The position numbers and the translations under genes were made by a program. The notes beneath the pieces are model-generated. The model worked only from the letters and a program-made list of their open reading frames with translations. It searched no databases and was not told the DNA's origin. A DNA stretch of 35,316 nt from an uncultured Allomuricauda sp. (lineage in GTDB: Bacteria > Bacteroidota > Bacteroidia > Flavobacteriales > Flavobacteriaceae), in assembly GCA_937899065.1 (NCBI GenBank), contig CALBPG010000134.1, positions 1-35,316 on the forward strand, read 5' to 3'. Below are positions 18,312-27,524 of this stretch, piece after piece (positions within the stretch are counted from its first letter, which is position 1; each line of letters starts with the position of its first letter).

Positions 18312-19937
18312 ATGAAAATTATTAAAGTCCTTCCTTTTTTATTCTTGGTTACTATTGCCTGTAATCCTAAAGAAGAGGTCGACCTTATTGTCCACAATGC
18401 GAATATTTATACCGTGGATGAAGGCTTTTCCAAAGCGTCTAGTTTGGCCATAAAGGATGGGAAATTTATAGCCGTTTCCGAAGATGGGGATTTAACTGGG
18501 CAGTTTATGGCAAAAAGCCAGATAGATGCTAAAGGGAAAACCATTGTTCCAGGGCTGATTGACGCACATTGCCACTTCTACGGCTTGGGCATGAACCAAC
18601 GTGTAGTTGATTTGGTAGGTACCCAAAGCTATGACGAAGTGATTACCAGAGTTCTTGATTTTCATGAAAAAAATCCTTCGAATGTAGTTCTTGGAAGGGG
18701 ATGGGACCAAAATGATTGGGAGATAAAGGACTTCCCAAGTAAGGCCCAATTGGATGAACATTTTCCTGACATTCCAGTAGTATTGGAAAGGGTGGATGGC
18801 CATGCCTATCAAGTCAATCAAAAAGCGCTTGATATGGCTGGAATCACCAAGGAAACCCAAATAGCAGGTGGTGAAATCGTTAGGGCCGAAGATGGCAATG
18901 CTACTGGTATTTTGGTGGATGCCCCTATGGGATTGGTGGATGCAGTAATGCCGAAACCCACTAAAGAAACCCAAATCATCGCTTTACAACAAGCAGATTC
19001 CATTTGTTTGGATTACGGATTGACCACGGTACACGATGCCGGACTACATCGAAATGTCATTGAATTGATTGATAGTTTACAGCAAGTAGATGCGCTGCAG
19101 ATTCGAATGTACACAATGGTCAGCAATACGCCTGAAAACTTGGACTATTTTCTAAATAAGGGCATCATCAAAACCAACAAATTGAATGTGCGTTCCGTAA
19201 AGGTATACGGGGATGGGGCATTGGGTTCTCGCGGGGCAACCCTAAAGGAACCCTATTCGGATAAGGAAGGCCACTTTGGGGCTATGATTACACCTGCCGA
19301 TGAAATGGAAGCGCTGGCACAGCGTATTGTAAAAACTGATTATCAAATGAATACCCACGCTATTGGCGACTCCGCCAACATCGTGGTTTTACGGGCGTAT
19401 GAAAAAGCGCTAGAAGGACAATCCGATAGAAGATGGCGCATTGAACATGCTCAAATTGTTTCGCCCATTGACTTTGATTACTTCGAAAAAGGCATCATTC
19501 CCTCGGTACAACCTACCCACGCCACCAGCGACATGTATTGGGCAGAAGACCGAATAGGGGAGGAGCGGATGCATGGGGCCTATGCCTTCAAAACACTTTT
19601 GGATAAAGCAGGCACGGTTGCATTAGGAACTGATTTTCCGGTAGAAAGAGTTAGTCCTTTTCTAACCTATTATGCTGCTGTGGCAAGAAAGGATTTGGAT
19701 GATTATCCAGAAGGAGGGTTCCAAATGAAAGATGCGCTTTCGCGGGAAGAAGCTTTGCGCGGAATGACCATTTGGGCAGCGCATTCAGGTTTTGAGGAAA
19801 ACGAAAAGGGCAGTATTGAAGTAGGTAAAGTAGCAGATTTCATCATTTTAAGTGATGACATCATGACGGTTGCTGCAGAACAGATTCCAAACCTTGAAGC
19901 GGAGCAGGTTTTTTTAGGAGGAAAGCAGATAAAATAA
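18312..19937 (+). CDS. Lipoprotein amidohydrolase (YtcJ-like, amidohydrolase 3 family)
   Basis: 541 residues. The N-terminus MKIIKVLPFLFLVTIACN is a lipoprotein signal with the lipidated Cys in TIAC. The hydrolase core follows: the metal-site motif DAHCHF (HxH type), GRGWDQNDW, TTVHDAG, KVYGDGALGSRGA, NTHAIGDSAN, RIEHAQIV and GTDFPVE, all typical of YtcJ-like members. The family is metal-dependent and acts on amide or related bonds; the substrate is not predictable. It is probably tethered on the periplasmic side of an envelope membrane. It is convergent with the DUF2911 gene, with a shared hairpin between them. Confidence 0.92.
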   Translation: MKIIKVLPFLFLVTIACNPKEEVDLIVHNANIYTVDEGFSKASSLAIKDGKFIAVSEDGDLTGQFMAKSQIDAKGKTIVPGLIDAHCHFYGLGMNQRVVDLVGTQSYDEVITRVLDFHEKNPSNVVLGRGWDQNDWEIKDFPSKAQLDEHFPDIPVVLERVDGHAYQVNQKALDMAGITKETQIAGGEIVRAEDGNATGILVDAPMGLVDAVMPKPTKETQIIALQQADSICLDYGLTTVHDAGLHRNVIELIDSLQQVDALQIRMYTMVSNTPENLDYFLNKGIIKTNKLNVRSVKVYGDGALGSRGATLKEPYSDKEGHFGAMITPADEMEALAQRIVKTDYQMNTHAIGDSANIVVLRAYEKALEGQSDRRWRIEHAQIVSPIDFDYFEKGIIPSVQPTHATSDMYWAEDRIGEERMHGAYAFKTLLDKAGTVALGTDFPVERVSPFLTYYAAVARKDLDDYPEGGFQMKDALSREEALRGMTIWAAHSGFEENEKGSIEVGKVADFIILSDDIMTVAAEQIPNLEAEQVFLGGKQIK

Positions 19938-19939
19938 AA

Positions 19940-19963
19940 AAGGCGAGGAATGCTCCCCGCCTT
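19940..19963. terminator. Bidirectional hairpin between convergent genes
   Basis: AAGGCGAGG pairs with CTCCCCGCCTT, with one mismatch and a small loop. It is preceded by an A-run, which is a T-run on the minus strand. It lies between the amidohydrolase and DUF2911 stops and can end both transcripts, better in the leftward direction. Confidence 0.65.
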
Positions 19964-19985
19964 CGTAAATATCTTCTATACTAGT

Positions 19986-20525
19986 TTAGAATGTCACAGG
20001 TACCGCAACACGCGTGGTTCCCCATCCCATAATCATATGTACGCCATTATCTACATCTTTATAGGCTATAGAAAATGCTTCCAAGGACTCGCTATCGGAA
20101 GAAACACCACCAGTAACACGAACTACATCGGCAGCGCTGTCATAGGAGTAAGCTCCCCATTGGTTTAAGTTGGAATTCAGAACGATGGTCCACTCACTTT
20201 CACCAGGAATAGTGAACAAAGCGTACGTTCCGGCTTTAACGCTTTTTCCACCAAAAGTGGCATCTTTATAAAAGGTAATCTCGGCAGCTTCATTTGCTCC
20301 AGTTCTCCATACTTTTCCAGCAGGAGCCAGTTCAGAAAGGGTTCTACCTTTCAATTGTGGACGGCTGTAAATCACACGAACTGATTTGTCAGACTCTCGA
20401 TAACTGGTTGGGTAAGAAGCAATATCGGCAGGACTTTTGTCCATACCACTAAATTTTTGAGCAACGGTTTCTGTTGTAAGCCCAACAGATAAAGCACATA
20501 AAATAAAAAGAACAATTTTCTTCAT
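19986..20525 (-). CDS. Secreted DUF2911 protein
   Basis: 179 residues with a signal peptide (MKKIVLFILCALSVGLTTETVAQ). The body matches DUF2911: DKSPADIASYP, VRVIYSRPQLKGR, GKVWRTGANEAAEITF, KAGTYALFTIPG, WTIVLN and WGAYSYD. This is a small exported beta-rich domain, common in Bacteroidota, with no established biochemical function. It is a single-gene unit: a -7-like box lies upstream and a shared terminator downstream. Confidence 0.93.
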   Translation of the reverse strand: MKKIVLFILCALSVGLTTETVAQKFSGMDKSPADIASYPTSYRESDKSVRVIYSRPQLKGRTLSELAPAGKVWRTGANEAAEITFYKDATFGGKSVKAGTYALFTIPGESEWTIVLNSNLNQWGAYSYDSAADVVRVTGGVSSDSESLEAFSIAYKDVDNGVHMIMGWGTTRVAVPVTF

Positions 20526-20544
20526 GATGTTGTTTTTGAAGTTT

Positions 20545-20552
20545 CAAAACTA
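20545..20552 (-). promoter_or_regulatory. Candidate -7 box for the DUF2911 gene, overlapping a palindrome
   Basis: The minus-strand sequence TAGTTTTG matches TAnnTTTG, about 20 bp before the ATG. It overlaps the near-palindrome TTTTGAAGTTTCAAAA (20534-20549), which could be an operator. The rest of the gap to 20766 is AT-rich with no other feature I can support. Confidence 0.35.
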
Positions 20553-20766
20553 GGACGTTCCCCCAGCTTATACTTCTAAAGAGACGTTAAAATTTAACAA
20601 CCCTTTCAAAGTGAAACAAAATCTTTTCAAAACATAGTTCTGTATTGAAGTTAGATAAGAAAGTAAGGTTTACAGTTTCAAATTGAAATAGGTTTTATGT
20701 TTTTTGTTTTATAATTAAAAGAAAGAATGGAATTTTGTAACACTAATTGATATTAAGAAAAGAGAT

Positions 20767-22437
20767 ATGTGCGGAATTGTGTGCGCTTTTGACGTGAAGC
20801 AAGATACAGAAGAGTTGAGACCCCAACTATTGGAGATGTCAAAAAAAATACGGCATCGTGGTCCAGATTGGAGCGGAATTTTTTCGAATGATAAAGCCGT
20901 ATTGGCCCATGAGCGTTTGGCTATTGTTGACCCCACTTCAGGGAAGCAACCCTTATACAGTGATGATGGCCAGCTAGTTTTGGCAGCCAATGGCGAAATT
21001 TATAACCATCAGGAATTGCGGAAGCGATTCGAAGGAAAATATGAATTCAAAACCCAATCGGATTGTGAGGTCATTTTGGCCCTCTATAAAGAGATGTGAC
21101 CTGATTTTGTGGATGAAATGAACGGAATCTTTGGTTTTGCGATTTACGATGCGGCCAAAGACGAATATTTTATTGCCCGAGACCATATGGTGTTTATTCC
21201 CCTATACATTGGCTGGGATCGCAACGGAACTTTTTATGTTGCTTCCGAATTGAAAGCCTTGGAAGGTGTTTGCAGTAAAATTGAATTGTTTCCTCCTGGA
21301 CATTATTTACACAGTTCTGATGGAGAATTCAAAAGATGGTACCAACGGGATTGGATGGAGTATGAAGCGGTCAAGGAAAACGAAACGAGTATTCAAGAAA
21401 TTAAGGATGCTTTGGAAGCTGCGGTTCACCGTCAATTGATGTCGGATGTTCCTTATGGTGTATTGCTTTCTGGCGGATTGGATTCTTCCGTAACGTCGGC
21501 AGTAGCCAAGAAGTTTTCACAAATGCGAATCGAATCCGGAGATACCAAAGAAGCTTGGTGGCCGCAATTGCACTCGTTCTCTGTTGGTTTGGAGGGTTCT
21601 CCTGATTTGGCAGCGGCGCGAAAAGTAGCGGACCATATAGGAACCATCCACCACGAAATAAAGTTTACCATCCAAGAAGGTCTGGATGCCATCAAAGATG
21701 TGATTTATAACCTGGAAACCTATGATATCACCACGGTACGTGCGTCAACACCCATGTACCTCATGGCCCGTGTCATCAAATCCATGGGTATTAAAATGGT
21801 ATTGTCCGGTGAAGGCGCGGATGAGCTTTTTGGAGGCTATCTGTACTTCCACAAAGCACCAAGTCCAAAAGATTTCCACGAAGAGACCGTACGCAAATTG
21901 GATAAGCTCCATATGTACGATTGCTTGCGAGCCAATAATTCTTTGGCAGCATGGGGTATTGAAGGGCGTGTACCTTTCTTAGATAAAGAATTTATGGATG
22001 TCGCCATGCGCATCAATCCCAAAGACAAGATGATTAATGGCGAACGTATGGAGAAATGGGTCGTTCGCAAGGCTTTTGAGTCCTACTTGCCCGAAAGTGT
22101 GGCTTGGCGCCAAAAAGAACAATTTTCAGATGGGGTCGGCTACAGTTGGATTGACACCTTGAAAGCTTTGGTCGAAAAAGAAGTATCGGATGAGCAACTT
22201 GAAAACGCTCGCTTTAAATTCCCGATTCAAACCCCGACCTCAAAAGAAGAATATTACTATCGTTCCATTTTTGAAGGACATTTCCCTTCTGATGCGGCTG
22301 CGTTGAGCGTGCCACAAGAGCCTTCAGTGGCCTGTAGCACCAAAATTGCCTTGGAGTGGGACGAAGCCTTTAAAAATATGAATGACCCTTCAGGAAGGGC
22401 CGTGGCGCACGTGCACGAGGATGCTTATGTGAAATAG
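20767..22437 (+). pseudogene. asnB: Asparagine synthase B (glutamine-hydrolysing), interrupted by an in-frame TGA
   Basis: The ORF-track entries 20767-21099 and 21109-22437 share one frame and together give a full 556-codon AsnB with TGA at codon 111. The N-terminal glutaminase keeps Cys2 (MCGIVCAF), IRHRGPD, LAHERLAIVD and NGEIYNH. The synthetase half has the PP-loop LLSGGLDSS, LSGEGADELFGGY and NSLAAWGIEGRVPFLD, all intact. The family sequence near the stop is normally KEKG-PDF; here it reads KEM-stop-PDF, consistent with substitutions. A second oddity follows: the conserved RDHMGxxPLY is RDHMVFIPLY, losing the Gly at codon 142. Both defects fall in the glutaminase domain. It would make asparagine from aspartate, glutamine and ATP if intact. 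A low-quality stretch of sequence is the main alternative. Confidence 0.88.
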
Positions 22438-22497
22438 CCACGCACAAAAAACAGAGCGGTAGGTAGGTGACGCTTTGTTTCATTTTCAATTAGTCGG

Positions 22498-22524
22498 AAA
22501 AGCCCCTTTTTTAGGGGCTTTTTT
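22498..22524 (+). terminator. Strong intrinsic terminator after asnB
   Basis: AAAAGCCCC and GGGGCTTTTTT pair perfectly around a 7-nt loop and end in a T-run. It lies 61 bp after the asnB stop. Confidence 0.92.
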
Positions 22525-22526
22525 GA

Positions 22527-22576
22527 TGGAAAAACCCTGCTTTCGAAGTGCCTCACACTATGTTGGTTTTTCCACA
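22527..22576. promoter_or_regulatory. Inverted repeat with a DnaA-box-like sequence upstream of gyrB
   Basis: TGGAAAAACC (22527-22536) and GGTTTTTCCA (22565-22574) are perfect 10-bp arms over 28 nt. The right arm overlaps TTTTCCACA (22568-22576), one base from the DnaA box TTATCCACA, and is followed by GTGTTAATAACTT. This could regulate gyrB; only one box is seen. Confidence 0.4.
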
Positions 22577-22640
22577 GAAAAGTGTTAATAACTTGAGCGC
22601 TTCAAATACCCTCAACCCCTTAATTTTGCTGGGTTTTCCT

Positions 22641-22648
22641 TATATTTG
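22641..22648 (+). promoter_or_regulatory. Candidate -7 box for gyrB
   Basis: TATATTTG matches TAnnTTTG, 36 bp before the gyrB ATG, giving a leader of about 30 nt. Confidence 0.6.
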
Positions 22649-22681
22649 TAAGATTTGAAATTTTCATAGCAAACGAACTAA

Positions 22682-24625
<1,944 letters not shown>

Positions 24626-24645
24626 TTAACCGTTATTTTACAACA

Positions 24646-24674
24646 AAAACTCGCCCTCAGTAGGCGAGTTTTTT
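24646..24674 (+). terminator. Strong intrinsic terminator after gyrB
   Basis: AAAACTCGCC and GGCGAGTTTT pair perfectly over a 7-nt loop with a following T-run, 20 bp after the gyrB stop. Confidence 0.92.
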
Positions 24675-24697
24675 AGTTTTAGGAAAAAGTTTACAAA

Positions 24698-25708
24698 ATG
24701 AAGCGAATTATTTTGGGACTGTGTCTGCTACTCAGCGGCATGGTAAAATCGCAAGACCTCAATGACATTTTTGTAGCAGGTGTTGCCGATGCAGAACGTT
24801 TTTCCAATGCATATTTTGCCCCTGTGGCAGAATCTGCAGTGTATAGTATTTCCAATGGGTGGTACAATTCAGGAAAATCAAAACCTTTGGGAGGATTTGA
24901 GATTTCCATTGTGGGAAATATTACCGGTTTCAAAAACAAAGATGACAAACAGTCTTTTATTTTAGACCCTGCGGATTATGACAACGTAGATTTTGTTGTT
25001 AATCCAGGACAAGCTAGGTCCGTTTCTACAGCTTTAGGGGATATCGAAGGCGTTGTTATCGTAGTAGAAGACGAAGATGGTCTGTTTCGAGAAGAAATTG
25101 AATTGCCATCAGGCTTGGCTTCAGAAGATTTCAACTTTATTCCTTCAGGATACATTCAAGCAGCGGTAGGTTTGGTAAAAGGGTTGGAAGTGAAAGCGCG
25201 CTTCTTGCCCAAAATCAAATTTGATGATGATGCTGAAATTGGTCTTTTTGGGGCGGGAATTCAGTATGAGTTCACGAAATTACTTCCTGCGGATAAAATT
25301 TGGCCGGTCGCCATTTCTGGGGTAATTGGATACACCAACTTGAACGGAGAATACGATTTTACCGATTCCAATGTGATTGACGGTTCTAACCAACGCATTG
25401 ATGCTAATATGCGGTCATGGAACATCAGTGCGGTGATTTCAACTACTAAGATTCCGGTCATCAACTTTTATGGTGGATTGGGATATATTACCGGGAAATC
25501 AGACATTGACGTGTTGGGTACCTACGAAGCAAACGGTCCATTTTTATCCGTAGACGTTACTGACCCTTTTACGGTTGCTACGAATGTTAGTGGTGTAAAT
25601 GCCAATTTAGGGGCCAAAATAAAATTAGGTTTCTTCCGATTGAACGCCGAATACAACTTGGGTGAGTTTAATACCCTTACTTTTGGATTGAATTTCGGAT
25701 TTAGATAA
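24698..25708 (+). CDS. DUF6588-type secreted beta-rich protein, probable small outer-membrane barrel
   Basis: 336 residues with a signal peptide (MKRIILGLCLLLSGMVKSQ). Strand-rich sequence follows, with the recurrent phrases YFAPVAESAVYSISNGWYNS and GLVKGLEVKARFLPKI, and ends in a barrel-like aromatic C-terminus (FGLNFGFR). The pattern fits the DUF6588 family of Bacteroidota envelope proteins, whose function is unknown. It begins 24 bp after the gyrB terminator; a near-consensus TAGTTTTA at 24674-24681 may be its -7 box. It is convergent with a small lipoprotein gene. Confidence 0.8.
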   Translation: MKRIILGLCLLLSGMVKSQDLNDIFVAGVADAERFSNAYFAPVAESAVYSISNGWYNSGKSKPLGGFEISIVGNITGFKNKDDKQSFILDPADYDNVDFVVNPGQARSVSTALGDIEGVVIVVEDEDGLFREEIELPSGLASEDFNFIPSGYIQAAVGLVKGLEVKARFLPKIKFDDDAEIGLFGAGIQYEFTKLLPADKIWPVAISGVIGYTNLNGEYDFTDSNVIDGSNQRIDANMRSWNISAVISTTKIPVINFYGGLGYITGKSDIDVLGTYEANGPFLSVDVTDPFTVATNVSGVNANLGAKIKLGFFRLNAEYNLGEFNTLTFGLNFGFR

Positions 25709-25715
25709 AAGCAGA

Positions 25716-25740
25716 GCACCCCGCTCAATGAGCGGGGCGC
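25716..25740. terminator. GC-rich hairpin between convergent genes
   Basis: CCCCGCTC and GAGCGGGG pair perfectly over AAT, extended by an outer GC/GC after one mismatch. No T-run follows on either strand, so it may be a weak terminator or an mRNA 3'-end stabiliser shared by both neighbours. Confidence 0.55.
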
Positions 25741-25767
25741 TAGATTTCCATAGAGTGCAGGTTTTCG

Positions 25768-26139
25768 TTACTCTCTAATAGCGAAAACTGCTCCGTTAGT
25801 AAGTGAAAGTATGTCCGTGCCGTCTTCTTCAACGAGGCTTACGGCTACCTCCTCAACATCAGTACCGGTATAGGTAATGACATATATGTCGTTATCGTTA
25901 GACCATTTAAAGTCTGTGTAAAAAACCAATTCGTTGTTCGAATAGGCTTGGTATCTACCTAAGTATACATCATTGAAAATCCACTCTTCGCGGGTTATCG
26001 ATGCGGTCCTACTATTTGTTTCTAAAGTGTTGGAATTCGTCCAAACCCCTAAAATAGGGTCGTTGTTTTCTGGAATGTCAGAGCAATTGCTCACCACCAC
26101 CAACAACACGATGGACAAAAAAGAAAAGAGCTTCTTCAT
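25768..26139 (-). CDS. Small hypothetical lipoprotein
   Basis: 123 residues. The signal MKKLFSFLSIVLLVVVSNC ends in a lipobox with Cys19. The mature part begins SDIPENNDPILGVWTN and looks beta-rich (REEWIFNDVYLGRYQ, LVFYTDFKWSNDNDIYVITY). The ILGVWTN opening resembles lipocalin-like Bacteroidota lipoproteins, but the similarity is too slight for a firm call. It is a single gene with no obvious partners. Confidence 0.8.
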   Translation of the reverse strand: MKKLFSFLSIVLLVVVSNCSDIPENNDPILGVWTNSNTLETNSRTASITREEWIFNDVYLGRYQAYSNNELVFYTDFKWSNDNDIYVITYTGTDVEEVAVSLVEEDGTDILSLTNGAVFAIRE

Positions 26140-26183
26140 AGGTCAAACTCGTTACAATAAGATTTGGGACTAGGAGAACGACC

Positions 26184-26247
26184 TTATCGAGTGAACTATT
26201 GTACAAAAACCCTACAATCTCTCCAAAAAGCGCATTTTACTCGATAA
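26184..26247. promoter_or_regulatory. Inverted repeat in the divergent lipoprotein/mdh intergenic region
   Basis: TTATCGAGTGAA (26184-26195) and TTTACTCGATAA (26236-26247) are inverted copies with one mismatch, 40 bp apart. The right copy is part of a smaller palindrome, ATTTTACTCGATAAAAT. The 8-bp palindrome TTGTACAA (26199-26206) lies between. This may be an operator region; no regulator can be named. Confidence 0.35.
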
Positions 26248-26352
26248 AATGTACGTTTTGTTAACACTTTTGAGGATTTTACAACATTTTGGTCTTGCTG
26301 CACAATGTCATCTTGTACCCTTTAAAAAACAAGTTTTCTAAGCCAAATGCCT

Positions 26353-26360
26353 TATTTTTG
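26353..26360 (+). promoter_or_regulatory. Candidate -7 box for mdh
   Basis: TATTTTTG matches TAnnTTTG, 25 bp before the mdh ATG. Confidence 0.6.
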
Positions 26361-26385
26361 CATCAGAAAAATTAAAATCTAAACC

Positions 26386-27312
26386 ATGAAAATAACCGTT
26401 GTTGGAGCAGGTGCCGTAGGGGCGAGCTGTGCGGAGTATATTGCAATGAAAAATTTTGCATCCGAAGTAGTTTTGTTGGATATCAAAGAAGGATATGCTG
26501 AAGGAAAAGCTATGGATTTGATGCAAACCGCTTCCTTAAACGGATTTGACACCAAAATTACCGGAAGTACCAATGATTACGGTAAAACCGCAGGTAGCGA
26601 TATCGCTGTAATTACTTCTGGAATCCCGAGAAAGCCTGGGATGACGCGTGAGGAACTTATCGGAATCAATGCGGGAATCGTGAAAACGGTTTCACAAAGT
26701 CTTTTAGAGCATTCGCCCAACACCATCATTATTGTGGTGAGTAACCCAATGGATACCATGACTTATTTGGTGCACAAAACCACTGACCTTCCGAAACACC
26801 GAATCATAGGTATGGGCGGTGCTTTGGATAGTGCACGTTTCAAATATCGCCTGGCCGAGGCTTTGGAGGCTCCTATTTCTGATGTGGACGGTATGGTTAT
26901 CGGAGGACACAGTGATAAGGGCATGGTGCCACTTATTGGTCATGCTACCCGTAATAGTGTTAAAGTCTCTGAATTTATCTCACAAGACAAAATGGACTAC
27001 GTGGTTCAAGAAACCAAGGTTGGTGGTGCTACGTTGACCAAATTGTTAGGTACAAGTGCTTGGTATGCGCCTGGTGCTGCCGTTTCTGGTCTGGTACAAG
27101 CCATCGCATGTGACCAAAAGAAGATGTTCCCATGTTCTACTATGCTTGAAGGCGAGTACGGTTTGAACGATATCTGTATCGGAGTTCCTGTTATTTTAGG
27201 GAAAAACGGGATTGAGAAAATCGTTGATATTGAATTGAGCGATGCCGAAAAAGCGAAGATGCAAGAAAGCGCTGAAGGTGTTTCTAAAACCAATGGTTTG
27301 CTGCAATTGTAG
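26386..27312 (+). CDS. mdh: Malate dehydrogenase (NAD-dependent, LDH-like type)
   Basis: 308 residues. The Rossmann motif VGAGAVGASCAEYIA opens the protein, and Asp32 at the end of the second strand (LLDIKEG) indicates NAD rather than NADP. The substrate-binding loop has IPRKPGMTREEL. The N of VVSNPMDTMTY, the DSARFKYRLAE stretch, and the catalytic His in IGGHSDKGMVPL are all present. It interconverts malate and oxaloacetate in the TCA cycle. The Arg in the PRKPGMTR loop (rather than a Gln) supports malate over lactate. It ends in TAG, and a large hairpin terminator follows. Confidence 0.97.
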   Translation: MKITVVGAGAVGASCAEYIAMKNFASEVVLLDIKEGYAEGKAMDLMQTASLNGFDTKITGSTNDYGKTAGSDIAVITSGIPRKPGMTREELIGINAGIVKTVSQSLLEHSPNTIIIVVSNPMDTMTYLVHKTTDLPKHRIIGMGGALDSARFKYRLAEALEAPISDVDGMVIGGHSDKGMVPLIGHATRNSVKVSEFISQDKMDYVVQETKVGGATLTKLLGTSAWYAPGAAVSGLVQAIACDQKKMFPCSTMLEGEYGLNDICIGVPVILGKNGIEKIVDIELSDAEKAKMQESAEGVSKTNGLLQL

Positions 27313-27331
27313 TAGTTAATCTTATATAAAG

Positions 27332-27401
27332 ATTGCCCTTTCGAACTAGTGGTAAAGAAATCCTTTCGATTAAGATTTCCAGCCTGACCCGAAAGGGCAA
27401 T
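27332..27401 (+). terminator. Unusually long hairpin after mdh
   Basis: ATTGCCCTTTCG (27332-27343) and CGAAAGGGCAAT (27390-27401) are perfect 12-bp arms around 46 nt. The loop holds an inner pair GAAATC/GATTTC. A T-run (TTTTCGTTTC) follows, so it probably acts as the mdh terminator, although the large structured loop is atypical. Confidence 0.7.
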
Positions 27402-27478
27402 TTTCGTTTCATTCTGCCCCTTGTCGAATGGCAGTGCAATTCCAATAAAATCTATAATCAATTCTCGAAGGGAAATGA

Positions 27479-27486
27479 TATATTTG
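27479..27486 (+). promoter_or_regulatory. Candidate -7 box for secDF
   Basis: TATATTTG matches TAnnTTTG, 38 bp before the secDF ATG, giving a leader of about 32 nt. Confidence 0.6.
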
Positions 27487-27524
27487 CACGCTGTTTAAGA
27501 AAACATCTAAAATTTTAATAATCA

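Noticed and set aside
6819-21099. Genetic recoding of TAG and TGA as sense codons, suggested by the two split genes.
   Set aside because: kdsA and mdh end in TAG, and the first kinase and the OmpA-family gene end in TGA at their normal family lengths, so both codons are ordinary stops here.
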